Shown piece after piece: positions 17,681 to 25,819 of a stretch of DNA of 64,000 nucleotides. The notes beneath the pieces were generated by a model, which saw only the letters and a list, made by a program, of their open reading frames with translations, was not told the DNA's origin and did not search any database. The DNA comes from an uncultured Lachnospiraceae bacterium. GTDB lineage: Bacteria; Bacillota; Clostridia; Lachnospirales; Lachnospiraceae. Positions within the stretch are counted from its first letter, which is position 1. Every line of letters starts with the position of its first letter. The DNA is taken from assembly GCA_910578175.1 (NCBI GenBank), contig CAJTPF010000004.1, positions 78,090 to 142,089 of the forward strand. The letters run 5' to 3'. Position numbers and translations under genes: made by a program.

Positions 17681-17709
17681 ATTATACCATTCCGAAAAGT
17701 AATAATCAA
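17681..17709 (-). promoter_or_regulatory. Sigma-A promoter for aroD-aroK
   Basis: On the minus strand TTGATT (4 of 6) and a perfect TATAAT are separated by 17 bp, 80 bp upstream of aroD. Confidence 0.68.
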
Positions 17710-17750
17710 TTCTTCTCCAATGTAAAATGTTATCCCTTCTTCCGCATTGG

Positions 17751-17779
17751 TTGACAGATTGTACATTTAGATTTAAGAT
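17751..17779 (+). promoter_or_regulatory. Sigma-A promoter for aroE
   Basis: A perfect TTGACA and TAAGAT (4 of 6) are separated by 17 bp, 53 bp upstream of aroE. It is divergent from the aroD promoter, and the two -35 hexamers are about 40 bp apart. Confidence 0.65.
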
Positions 17780-17832
17780 ATTTACGGAAAATATGATACA
17801 ACGATTTTTTTAACACTGAAATGGAGGATCTT

Positions 17833-18702
17833 ATGAGTACTACTATAACCGGACATACAAAATTAACAGGCTTGCTTGGAAGTCCCGTTGCACACAGCAT
17901 ATCTCCGATGATGCATAATGAAGCTTTCAACCAATTGGGATTAGACTATGTTTATCTTTGTTTTGATGTGGGTACCGACGGACTGAAGACTGCCGTCAAC
18001 GGCCTGAAGCAGATCGGAATCAGAGGATTTAACTGTACAATGCCTGATAAAAACCTGATGTGTGAACTGGCAGATGAATTAAGCCCTGCCGCTTCCATGA
18101 TCGGCGCCGTCAATACTGTTGTAAACGAAAACGGGAGGTTAATCGGACATAATACGGACGGAATCGGATATATGCAGGCGGTCAGGGACGCCGGACATAA
18201 TATTATCGGTAAAACAATGACTCTGCTGGGTGCCGGCGGCGCCGCCACTGCCATAAGTGTTCAGGCTGCACTTGACGGCGTTGCCAATATTAATATTTTC
18301 AGTATCAGAGACCAGTTCTTTGACCGGGCACAAAAAACAGTTGATCTGATCAACTCCAACACAAACTGTCATGCCGCCTTATATGATCTGGCCGATGATT
18401 CGGAATTAAGAAAGAGCATTGCGGCCAGCGATATTTTAACCAACGGCACCAGTGTAGGCATGGCACCGAATATTGACAACTGTATCATAACTGACAAAAA
18501 TATTTTTCATAATAATCTGATCGTATCAGATGTTATTTATAATCCGGAAGAGACCAAACTGTTATCCATGGCCAAAGCCAGCGGGTGTCAGGTATTTAAC
18601 GGACTGTACATGCTGCTGTACCAGGGTGCGGAAGCGTTTAAAATATGGACTGGAAAAGATATGCCTGTTGATATCATTAAGGAAAAATATTTTAAAAGAT
18701 AA
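17833..18702 (+). CDS. aroE: Shikimate dehydrogenase (NADP)
   Basis: Reduces 3-dehydroshikimate to shikimate. The substrate-binding N-terminal domain shows LLGSPVAHSISPMMHNEAF; the catalytic Lys-Asp pair appears as MPDKNLM and IGHNTDGIGY. The Rossmann fold has GAGGAATAIS. The motif usually read as MP.K contains an Asp before the Lys, which is tolerated in the family. The ATG at 17833 has GGAGG 5 nt upstream; an ATG 12 bp earlier would overlap the ribosome binding site. The 289 residues fit the family. It is the only plus-strand gene of the shikimate group. Confidence 0.95.
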   Translation: MSTTITGHTKLTGLLGSPVAHSISPMMHNEAFNQLGLDYVYLCFDVGTDGLKTAVNGLKQIGIRGFNCTMPDKNLMCELADELSPAASMIGAVNTVVNENGRLIGHNTDGIGYMQAVRDAGHNIIGKTMTLLGAGGAATAISVQAALDGVANINIFSIRDQFFDRAQKTVDLINSNTNCHAALYDLADDSELRKSIAASDILTNGTSVGMAPNIDNCIITDKNIFHNNLIVSDVIYNPEETKLLSMAKASGCQVFNGLYMLLYQGAEAFKIWTGKDMPVDIIKEKYFKR

Positions 18703-18756
18703 AAAAGAGGGTATCGCTCAATTATCAGTTTTATTGATAATTGCGATACCCTTTTT
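18703..18756 (+). terminator. Terminator after aroE
   Basis: A long two-part hairpin: outer stem gggtatcgc/gcgataccc and inner stem aattatca/tgataatt, flanked by an A-run and a T-run, so it may also work for the converging yqeG transcript. Confidence 0.8.
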
Positions 18757-18816
18757 ATGAAGCAGAATTCATTTTATATATATATATCCAAATATCAACG
18801 CTCATTTTATGAACGG

Positions 18817-19380
18817 TCATAACTGCTTTTTCTTTTCTGCATACAGCTGTTTTTCCAGTTTTCTCTGTCTTCTCTGCTCCCGGCGCTCTTCCCGGTAAAA
18901 AAATAATATGATCTTTTCAAATTTTCGTTTGATCACGATTTGAATTTCTTCTTTCGGGTGGATCGGACGTACCAGAATCGTATACATTTTTACCCTGTTC
19001 GCTCCGTAAACATCGGTAAATACCTGATCACCCACAAACATTGTCTGTTCTTTGCCAGTCCCTAACAGTTCAAAGGCTTTCCGGTAGCTTTTTCTGGAAG
19101 GTTTATGGGCATTACAGATATAATCGGTCTCCAGTTCATCAGCAAAAGGTTTCACCCTCTCCTCTTTATTATTGGAGATCAGACAGGTCTTAAATCCAAT
19201 GGCTCTTAACTGCCGGAACAGCTCCCTGACCCTGTCGTCCGGGGGCGCACCATGGGGAACCAGCGTATTGTCCACATCAAATAAAATCCCCCGGTATCCC
19301 ATTTCATAATATTTATTAAATTCAATATAATATGTAGACTTTCTATATTCGTCCGGATAAAAATTACGAAAAATTTTCAT
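18817..19380 (-). CDS. yqeG: YqeG-family HAD phosphatase
   Basis: 187 residues of the HAD superfamily subfamily IIIA. Motif I is GILFDVDNTLVPHG, motif II is LISNNKEE, motif III falls around the Lys of CNAHKPSRKSYRKA and motif IV is MFVGDQVFTDVYGANR. The usual YqeG N-terminus (FYPDEYRKSTYYI) and a basic C-terminal tail are present. Members are presumed phosphatases (related to phosphatidylglycerophosphate phosphatases) without a settled substrate in Firmicutes. The ribosome binding site is weak. It lies downstream of nrdR. Confidence 0.88.
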   Translation of the reverse strand: MKIFRNFYPDEYRKSTYYIEFNKYYEMGYRGILFDVDNTLVPHGAPPDDRVRELFRQLRAIGFKTCLISNNKEERVKPFADELETDYICNAHKPSRKSYRKAFELLGTGKEQTMFVGDQVFTDVYGANRVKMYTILVRPIHPKEEIQIVIKRKFEKIILFFYREERREQRRQRKLEKQLYAEKKKQL

Positions 19381-19433
19381 ATGGCATCAAAACCCTGTGC
19401 CTTTCCACTGATTTCTGAATCCTGTCAGATTTG

Positions 19434-19883
19434 TTACTGATCCAGTAATTTCTTCAGTTCATCCATAAACGTATTGACATCCTTAAATTCCCGATAAACC
19501 GAAGCAAATCTGACATATGCAACGTCATCAAAACTCTTCAGCTTATTCATCAACAGCTCCCCTATAAACGTACTGGACACTTCTTTTTCTCCCAGATTAA
19601 AAATGGTATTTTCTATATCGTCCACCAGTGCAGTGATCTGTTTCATGGAAACCGGTCTCTTATGGCAGGAACGAATGATTCCGGCCTCTATTTTGGTACG
19701 GTCATAAGGCTCTCTGTTCTGATCTTTTTTTATTACGATCAGCGGCAGCATTTCTATCTTTTCATATGTTGTAAAACGCTTTCCGCAGTTCTCACACTGT
19801 CTTCTTCTTTTTATGGCATTATTCTCAGCTGACCTGGAATCTATAACCTTGGTATCTTCTGCATTACAAAACGGACATTTCAA
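19434..19883 (-). CDS. nrdR: Transcriptional repressor NrdR
   Basis: Represses ribonucleotide reductase genes according to the ATP/dATP state. The 149 residues hold an N-terminal zinc ribbon (CPFCNAEDTKVIDSR ... RRQCENCGKRFTTYE) followed by an ATP-cone domain (VIKKDQNREPYDRTKIEAGI). The start codon is TTG at 19883, with AGGAGG 8 nt upstream; an out-of-frame ATG 4 bp later could mislead gene callers. It follows ylmC and sigG in the same direction, the usual neighbourhood in Clostridia. No nrd genes are in the window, so its targets lie elsewhere. Confidence 0.95.
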   Translation of the reverse strand: MKCPFCNAEDTKVIDSRSAENNAIKRRRQCENCGKRFTTYEKIEMLPLIVIKKDQNREPYDRTKIEAGIIRSCHKRPVSMKQITALVDDIENTIFNLGEKEVSSTFIGELLMNKLKSFDDVAYVRFASVYREFKDVNTFMDELKKLLDQ

Positions 19884-19985
19884 TTATTTTTCCTCCTGTA
19901 AAAAGGTAATCGTATGGTTTATTATAATTAATATAAAAAGATTGGTCAAGAAAATTTTAAGAGCCGGAAACAAACAACGAATCTT

Positions 19986-20249
19986 CTATAAAAGATTACA
20001 CTTTTTCAACACATCCTCTTCCTTTACATTGACCAGAATTATCTCTTCACCGATCTGGCATATTTTGCAGTAAGGAATGATATATTCCGTATCCCTCCCG
20101 AAAAATCCTCCAAACTTAGCCATTCCCGGTACGATCAGAGCAATGATCCTTCCATCGCATATATCAAATTCCACATCACAGACAAATCCCAGCCGTTTAC
20201 AGTTACATTGATTGATAACTTCTTTTTGCCGAAGTTCACAGATTCTCAT
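19986..20249 (-). CDS. ylmC: YlmC/YmxH-family PRC-barrel protein
   Basis: 87 residues of the PRC-barrel-like YlmC/YmxH family, which is linked to sporulation in Firmicutes by genomic context. Visible family features are MRICELRQKEVINQ, LGFVCDVEFDICDGRI, and the ending IICKICQIGEEIILVNVKEED-like pattern. I start at the ATG at 20249, preceded by GGAGGAAGGA; a 32-codon upstream extension runs through a strong hairpin and is not credible. It sits between sigG and nrdR, which is typical. Confidence 0.85.
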   Translation of the reverse strand: MRICELRQKEVINQCNCKRLGFVCDVEFDICDGRIIALIVPGMAKFGGFFGRDTEYIIPYCKICQIGEEIILVNVKEEDVLKKCNLL

Positions 20250-20267
20250 ATCCTTCCTCCGATTTAT

Positions 20268-20315
20268 TATATTATAATTGACTGGAATTTGCTTATTCCA
20301 ATCAACTATAATATA
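20268..20315 (-). other. Very strong intercistronic hairpin between sigG and ylmC
   Basis: Two 21-nt arms (20268-20288 and 20295-20315) enclose a 6-nt loop. They differ at two positions, both of which give G-U wobbles in the minus-strand RNA, so the RNA stem is unbroken. It ends about 5 bp before the ylmC ribosome binding site. It is AT-rich and has no T-run, so it is unlikely to be a classical terminator. Confidence 0.7.
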
Positions 20316-20354
20316 TTTCATAAACAGAGGATATATGCCGTTCAAACCATATGA

Positions 20355-21137
20355 TCAATCATGTGTCAGATAATTTTTCATAGATTTTAATGCATTTTTT
20401 TCCAGCCGGCTGACCTGTGCCTGGGATATTCCGATCTCTTCTGCTACCTCCATCTGGGTTTTTCCTTTGAAGAACCGCATTTCTATAATGTTCCTTTCCC
20501 GTTCTCCCAGTCTTCTGATAGCATCATTTAATGCCATTTCTTCCACCCAGTTGTCTTCTTTATTTTTTTTATCACTGATCTGGTCCATGACATATAATGT
20601 ATCACCACCCTCAGAATAAACCGGCTCAAATAAAGATACCGGCGTCTGAATGGCATCCATGGCGTAAGCCACCTCTTCTTTGCTGAGTCCGATTTCTGAT
20701 GCAATCTCCATAACCGTAGGCTCTTTCTGATTCTTCTTCATCAGTGATTCTCTGGCGTATATTGCTTTATATGCAGTATCCCTTAAAGAACGGCTGACAC
20801 GAATTGCATTATTATCCCTGAGATATCTCCGGATCTCTCCCAGTATCATCGGCACAGCATAGGTGGAAAATTTAACACCAATGGTTCTGTCAAAATTATC
20901 AATCGCTTTGATCAGACCGATGCAGCCGATCTGAAACAGATCGTCTACATTTTCATTATTTCCTGCAAATCGTTTAATAATGCTTAAGACAAGTCTTAAA
21001 TTACCCTTTATAAATGTTTCTCTGGCTTCCTTATCCCCCTGTTCCATTCTATCCCATAATTCTTCTTTTTCTTCGTTTTTAAGCAATGGCAGTTTTGCTG
21101 TATTCACACCGCATATTTCCACCTTATAAAGAGCCAT
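20355..21137 (-). CDS. sigG: Sporulation sigma factor sigma-G
   Basis: Late forespore-specific RNA polymerase sigma factor. The N-terminus MALYKVEICGVNTAKLPLLKN is diagnostic of sigma-G. Region 2 is seen in NLRLVLSIIKRF and VDDLFQIGCIGLIKAIDNFD, with the -10 recognition helix in VKFSTYAVPMILGEIRRYLRD. Region 3 has NAIRVSRSLRDTAYKA, and region 4 the helix-turn-helix KTQMEVAEEIGISQAQVSRLEK. The length of 260 is normal. Upstream, AAATA-N16-CATTTTA resembles a sigma-G/F promoter weakly. Unusually it is about 8 kb from sigE and spoIIGA, although many Clostridia keep the three together. Confidence 0.96.
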   Translation of the reverse strand: MALYKVEICGVNTAKLPLLKNEEKEELWDRMEQGDKEARETFIKGNLRLVLSIIKRFAGNNENVDDLFQIGCIGLIKAIDNFDRTIGVKFSTYAVPMILGEIRRYLRDNNAIRVSRSLRDTAYKAIYARESLMKKNQKEPTVMEIASEIGLSKEEVAYAMDAIQTPVSLFEPVYSEGGDTLYVMDQISDKKNKEDNWVEEMALNDAIRRLGERERNIIEMRFFKGKTQMEVAEEIGISQAQVSRLEKNALKSMKNYLTHD

Positions 21138-21232
21138 ATCCCCATTCCTCCGTCAATTAATTGTTTACAATAAAATGATTAACGAAATGAGGGTATTTTA
21201 TTCTTCATAATTTAATAATGATTTGTAAATAT

Positions 21233-22024
21233 CTAACCAAAATGCCAGAGCGGACCGCTGCCCGATCCAAGATTTAAGCCTGCCTGAATGGCATTTGAGA
21301 TATACTGTTTCGCCTCTGCCACTCCGTTTTCCAGATTTTGGCCTGCCGCCAGCTGACAGGCTATGGCGGAAGACAGCGTACAACCGGTTCCATGGGTATT
21401 GGGATTATCAGATCTTTTCCCGTAAAACCAGGTCTCTGCCGGTTCATCTTCCAAAACCCGGTACAGGATATCCGATGCCTGATTGGTCAGATGACCACCT
21501 TTTACCAATACCGCAGTCCCTGTCTTTTCATAAATGATACGGGCAGCCTGTAACATCTCCTTTTCATCATTGATCTCTGTTCCGCTCAGTACCCGGGCTT
21601 CCGGAATGTTGGGCGTGATCAGTGAAGCCAAAGGAATCAGACGGGAAACAAGTATCTGAAGGGCAGAATCTTCCAAAAGCATACAACCGCTGGTTGATAC
21701 CATCACCGGATCAACCACAAGAATCTCCGGTCGATACTGCTCCATACGTTTTACAATACATTCAATAATTTCCGCGTTGGAAACCATGCCAATCTTAACC
21801 GCATCCGGCCGGATATCTTCAAATACACAGTCAATCTGCCTGCCTACAAAATCCGGTTCCATATCACAGACTCCGTAAACGCCTGTGGTATTTTGTGCAG
21901 TCACCGATGTGATAACGCTCATTCCGTACATTCCGTGGGCGGAAATGGTCTTTAAATCCGCCTGAATGCCGGCTCCCCCGCTGCAGTCCGAACCAGCAAT
22001 CGTCAATATTTTTTTTACGTTCAT
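21233..22024 (-). CDS. thiD: Hydroxymethylpyrimidine/phosphomethylpyrimidine kinase
   Basis: Phosphorylates HMP and HMP-P in thiamine pyrophosphate synthesis. The 263-residue ribokinase-fold protein shows ILTIAGSDCSGGAGIQADLKT, the VDPVMVSTSG segment, the anion hole NTHGTGCTLSSAIAC with its catalytic Asp/Cys region, and ends AIQAGLNLGSGSGPLWHFG. The ATG at 22024 has AAAGGA 7 nt upstream; an extension of 19 codons would run into the upstream gene. I saw no TPP riboswitch in front of it. Another thiamine gene, thiN, is 25 kb away. Confidence 0.94.
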   Translation of the reverse strand: MNVKKILTIAGSDCSGGAGIQADLKTISAHGMYGMSVITSVTAQNTTGVYGVCDMEPDFVGRQIDCVFEDIRPDAVKIGMVSNAEIIECIVKRMEQYRPEILVVDPVMVSTSGCMLLEDSALQILVSRLIPLASLITPNIPEARVLSGTEINDEKEMLQAARIIYEKTGTAVLVKGGHLTNQASDILYRVLEDEPAETWFYGKRSDNPNTHGTGCTLSSAIACQLAAGQNLENGVAEAKQYISNAIQAGLNLGSGSGPLWHFG

Positions 22025-22041
22025 CCTTAAATCCTTTCTTA

Positions 22042-23850
22042 TTATCTTCCTACCAGATACCGGATCAGATCTACCAGCCATGGGTTTACCTCATATGACG
22101 TAATCGTCTCTCTGGCAAATGCCGGATGGTCGGTGATTACCATATCCACACCATTGGAGATCATATTTATTATTTTTTCCCTGGAATTGACCGTCCATAC
22201 ATACACTTCTTTTCCGGCATCATGGGCATCGTTGACAAGTATGGATGTGGCAAAGGAATAGTTTACACTAAGCGCATCCGCAAAATCCAATCCTGAAAAA
22301 TCCCCGTATGCCACTTTCAGAATATATCCGGTCCGGATATCCGGATTCAGTTTTTTCACTTCTTTCAATGCCGATGCCTGAAAGGAAGTGATCACGCAAT
22401 CCTCTGTCATATCATAGACCTCGATCAGTCTTACGACCGAGTGAACCAGATTCCGTTCAGTACCGTTCAGCTTTATTTCGATATTCAGTTTGATCTTCCC
22501 CTTTGCCGTCTCCAGTATTTCCGCCAGAGTCGGTATCATTTCTCCCTTGTATTCTTCTGAAAACCAGCTTCCGGCATCCAACTGCCGGATTTTTTTATAA
22601 TCCCAATCCGAAACTTCTGCGTCCACTCCCGTCGTCCGTTTCAGATTAGAATCGTGCAATAAAATGACCACTCCGTCTTTTGTCTCCTGCACATCTATTT
22701 CCGCATAATCCGCCCGCTTTGCGATGGCCTGACCGACAGCCGCAAGCGTATTTTCCGGAGCTTCCGACGAAGCTCCCCTGTGTGCAGCTACCTGTGCATT
22801 TCTGAATAACTCCACGTTTATGGATTCCAACCCAAAATCATGATTGATATAAAGCAGATTTAAGACTGCTGACAAGACGACTGCCGCCGCCAAGATTTTT
22901 TTTACTTTATTAAAATATTTTTTCTCTTTTTTACAACAGGTATTTTCCAAAACCGTCTCGTTCAATTTTTCTTTTCCAGAATAAAAGCAGCCGCTGAAAA
23001 AAGCAAAAATCACCGGAACCGTAACGCAGGAATATACTTTCAGCCATATACCGTATATCTCTCTTCCCATAAAAAGAGACAGTGAATAGGTGGTATTATA
23101 ATCTACAAATATTTTAATACTATTGGTGATCACAAACATAACAGCAATAAACACGATAAAAAATACGGCGATCAATATACCTTCCCAGATAAAATATGAT
23201 AGAACCAGTCCGGGATAAGCTATTCCGTTCAGTTTTATGCTACAGATACAGGATTCCCGGTATCTTTTCTTTTCCAGTATAAAATAATGCAGACTGTAGA
23301 TCCAGCGGATCGCAAATATACAGAGCACGGCATAAACAGCGATCAATACGGCTTTTACAGCCACAGGCTTCAGCAAAATTTCCGTAATATATTCCGGTAT
23401 TTCAATCGTAGTGATATAACCTGAAATAATCGGCAGATGGATAATGGGGATCATTGCAAGAACAAAAATGACCAGTTTCATATTACTGCCTGCAAACATC
23501 CGTACTGCCGCTTTTATTCCTGCCTTAAACATATCGGTAATTTCCGCTTTTACTTCATGGTAAGAACAGTCATAACAATAAATCAGCGCTGCCATTTCAA
23601 TAGTGATAAAGAACACTGCCAGCAGCAGCATAACCAGAAGAATGGAAATCGTGGAAGGTTTCAGCAAAAACTCTACCAGTCTTCGGTTGGTCAGATATTT
23701 AATTCCCGCCGACCATAAAGCCAGTCGGATCATACCCACCATCAGTGGTGTAAATATGGCAGTAGTGAGTAATTTATATATCAGTTCAAACAAAAAAATA
23801 GTCTTTAGATTTTTTTTTAATAATCTAAATGCAATCGTAAAACGTTTCAT
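22042..23850 (-). CDS. Membrane-bound glycerophosphodiester phosphodiesterase
   Basis: 602 residues. The first ~330 residues are a multi-span membrane domain of the GDPD-membrane type (six or more hydrophobic segments, e.g. ISILLVMLLLAVFFITIEMA and FIVFIAVMFVI). The last ~250 are a GDPD TIM barrel with the catalytic His357 in VAAHRGASSEAPENTL, the metal-binding pair in AEIDVQETKDGVVILLHD, and NIEIKLN. It cleaves glycerophosphodiesters to glycerol-3-phosphate and an alcohol, probably with the catalytic domain outside; polyglycerol-phosphate of teichoic acid is one possible substrate, but that is inference. It has a good GGAAGGA site and precedes thiD. Confidence 0.9.
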   Translation of the reverse strand: MKRFTIAFRLLKKNLKTIFLFELIYKLLTTAIFTPLMVGMIRLALWSAGIKYLTNRRLVEFLLKPSTISILLVMLLLAVFFITIEMAALIYCYDCSYHEVKAEITDMFKAGIKAAVRMFAGSNMKLVIFVLAMIPIIHLPIISGYITTIEIPEYITEILLKPVAVKAVLIAVYAVLCIFAIRWIYSLHYFILEKKRYRESCICSIKLNGIAYPGLVLSYFIWEGILIAVFFIVFIAVMFVITNSIKIFVDYNTTYSLSLFMGREIYGIWLKVYSCVTVPVIFAFFSGCFYSGKEKLNETVLENTCCKKEKKYFNKVKKILAAAVVLSAVLNLLYINHDFGLESINVELFRNAQVAAHRGASSEAPENTLAAVGQAIAKRADYAEIDVQETKDGVVILLHDSNLKRTTGVDAEVSDWDYKKIRQLDAGSWFSEEYKGEMIPTLAEILETAKGKIKLNIEIKLNGTERNLVHSVVRLIEVYDMTEDCVITSFQASALKEVKKLNPDIRTGYILKVAYGDFSGLDFADALSVNYSFATSILVNDAHDAGKEVYVWTVNSREKIINMISNGVDMVITDHPAFARETITSYEVNPWLVDLIRYLVGR

Positions 23851-23956
23851 ATCTTCCTTCCAATCTCATATTACTTCTCTCATATGATCCGTAAGAAAAA
23901 ACATTTTTTCCATTTTATCACAATTCATATGTATATTCAAATATATATTACAATAT

Positions 23957-25146
23957 CTATTTCTCATCCGTCACCTGAAACAGATAAAATTTCAGATAGT
24001 AGGTTTCATCGGCCGCCCAGAGGATCGGATGATCCGGTGACTGGGTCCGGAATTCAATCTGTCTCAGACGCTTACGGGCATCCCGTGCGGCACCTGCAAT
24101 GGTCTGTGAAAACAATTCCTGACTCATAAAATGTGAACAGGAACAGGTGGCAAGATAACCTCCGTCTTTTACCAGCTTCATCCCCCGAAGATTGATTTCC
24201 TTATATCCTTTTGCCGCCTTTTTTACCGATTCCCTGGATTTTGTAAACGCCGGCGGATCCAGGATGACCACATCGTGCGTTCCAGCTCCGGCAATAGCTC
24301 AAATACATCTGCACATATAAATTGTACCCGTTCTTCCAGTCCGTTTAACCTGGCATTTTCTTTTGCCCGGGCTACCGCCAGTTCAGAAGCATCCACTCCC
24401 AGAACGGAAGACGCTCCCGCTTTAGCAGCATTTAACGCAAAGGAGCCGGTATGGGTAAAACAATCCAGCACCTTTTTCTCCCTGCATAGCTTCCATACAG
24501 ACTTCCGGTTATATTTCTGATCCAGAAAAAATCCGGTTTTCTGTCCCTCTGCAATATCCACGATATAGTTTACCTGATTTTCCGTGATCTCAACAAAGGT
24601 ATCAAATTCTTTGCCAATAAATCCTTTGATCCTCTCCATTCCTTCTTTGGTGCGCTCTTTTGCATCACTGCGTTCATAAACGCCGCGGATCGATATTCCG
24701 TCTTCTGCAAGCACATTTTTAACTATTTCCACGATAGTTTCTTTCCATCTGTCAATTCCCAGAGACAATGACTGTACCACCAGTACATCGCTGAACTTAT
24801 CAATGACCATGCCCGGCAGTCCGTCAGCTTCCCCGAAGATCAGACGGCAGCTGGATGTATCCACAATATCTTTTCTATACATCCATGCCTCCCGTATTCT
24901 GGACTCAAAAAATTCTTCGTTTATTACCTGTTCCTGTTTCCGGGTCAGAATCCGGACACGTATTTTGGAATTAAAATTTATGAATCCCGTTCCCATAAAG
25001 TATCCCGTGCTGCTAAGCACTGATACCGGTTCCCCGTTCTGCGGAGATCCTTCTACAGAAGCAATCTCATTATCAAATATCCACATTCCCCCATTTCTTA
25101 AAAATCTTCCCTCACCTTTTTTTAAACGTACTATTTTATTTTCCAT
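23957..25146 (-). pseudogene. RlmI-like class I SAM-dependent rRNA methyltransferase, disrupted by a frameshift
   Basis: The reading frame from 25146 shows an N-terminal PUA domain (ENKIVRLKKGEGRFLRNGGMW), a linker, and the SAM motif I VLDCFTHTGSFALNAAKAG, then loses homology after FELLPELER near 24280. The adjacent frame continues with the expected catalytic segment DVVILDPPAFTKSRESV and runs to 23957. The frames meet near 24271-24290, where a shift of -1 joins them. The whole span is 1190 nt, one short of a multiple of three, giving ~396 residues if one base is restored, the normal length of this family. Both halves are otherwise well conserved, so the break is recent or a sequencing error. 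Family members methylate 23S rRNA cytosine; the exact target is not known here. Confidence 0.85.
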
Positions 25147-25184
25147 CGTCTGTCTTCCTCATTTCTTCTCCATTGCAGCATATT

Positions 25185-25742
25185 CTATAATTTTTTTCCA
25201 AAAAAACGAACCCTTCGAATATAACGGAACGTCTTCTGTTCGCCCTGTTCTGCCAGCATGGTAAGCAATTTTTCAATCTGTCCCGCCGTTTCCGGATGAA
25301 TCATTCTGTTTACCGTTCCCCGTTTATAATAATCCAGAGGAGAATGATCGGTATACTTTTCCCCCAGATAAACTTTGGAGGCAGCCACCCTGTCACAAAA
25401 CATTTCTATAACATAACGGACCGGCATCCGCACTGCGCTCATTTCCTTTGTTTCCAGACTGTAATCGGTCCAATATTCAAAATGGTGCTTATTTCTGCCC
25501 TTATGATGCATCCATGCTTTGGAAAATCCGTAATCTTCCCGCTCTCCTTCATTTGGACTTCTATTCCCCTGATAATGCATTACTCCGGCAAAAAACTCCG
25601 TTGGAGAATATTTTGATAAATCATGAAAACAACCCTGTAAAAAAATTCCCGCCCGAAAACAATTTTTCATCACCAGATACCGGTGTCTGGTAACGGTTTT
25701 AAAATGATTTTTTGCTGATGTAAAAAAAACTTTTACTTTCAT
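25185..25742 (-). CDS. DUF5662 family protein
   Basis: 185 residues of a Lachnospiraceae/Firmicute family without known function. The region FLQGCFHDLSKYSPTEFFAG contains an HD pair, and WMHHKGRNKHHFEYWTDY has several histidines, so a metal-dependent HD-like hydrolase is possible; this is an inference from motif shape. No signal peptide is visible. AGGAGG precedes the ATG by 7 nt. It lies between the RlmI-like gene and the trigger-factor-like lipoprotein, which has its own terminator upstream of this gene. Confidence 0.78.
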   Translation of the reverse strand: MKVKVFFTSAKNHFKTVTRHRYLVMKNCFRAGIFLQGCFHDLSKYSPTEFFAGVMHYQGNRSPNEGEREDYGFSKAWMHHKGRNKHHFEYWTDYSLETKEMSAVRMPVRYVIEMFCDRVAASKVYLGEKYTDHSPLDYYKRGTVNRMIHPETAGQIEKLLTMLAEQGEQKTFRYIRRVRFFGKKL

Positions 25743-25777
25743 GCCCTGCCTCCTGTCTGTGATCCTGACAATAAAAT

Positions 25778-25803
25778 CGCTGCCGTATTGTTATACGACA
25801 GCG
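25778..25803 (-). terminator. Terminator after the trigger-factor-like lipoprotein gene
   Basis: An 11-bp stem with one mismatch (cgctgccgtat/atacgacagcg) and loop tgtt is followed on the minus strand by GATTTTATT. Confidence 0.65.
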
Positions 25804-25819
25804 CCATTCTGTACTTTAT

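Noticed and set aside
17599..17766. 56-codon N-terminal extension of aroD
   Set aside because: It would cover the aroD promoter and has no homology; the ATG at 17598 has a strong ribosome binding site.
21138..21232. Sigma-F/sigma-G promoter before sigG
   Set aside because: AAATA-N16-CATTTTA is only a partial match, too weak to list as a feature.
22020..22060. Possible TPP riboswitch before thiD
   Set aside because: thiD begins only a few bases after the upstream coding sequence; there is no room for the conserved thi-box and none is seen.
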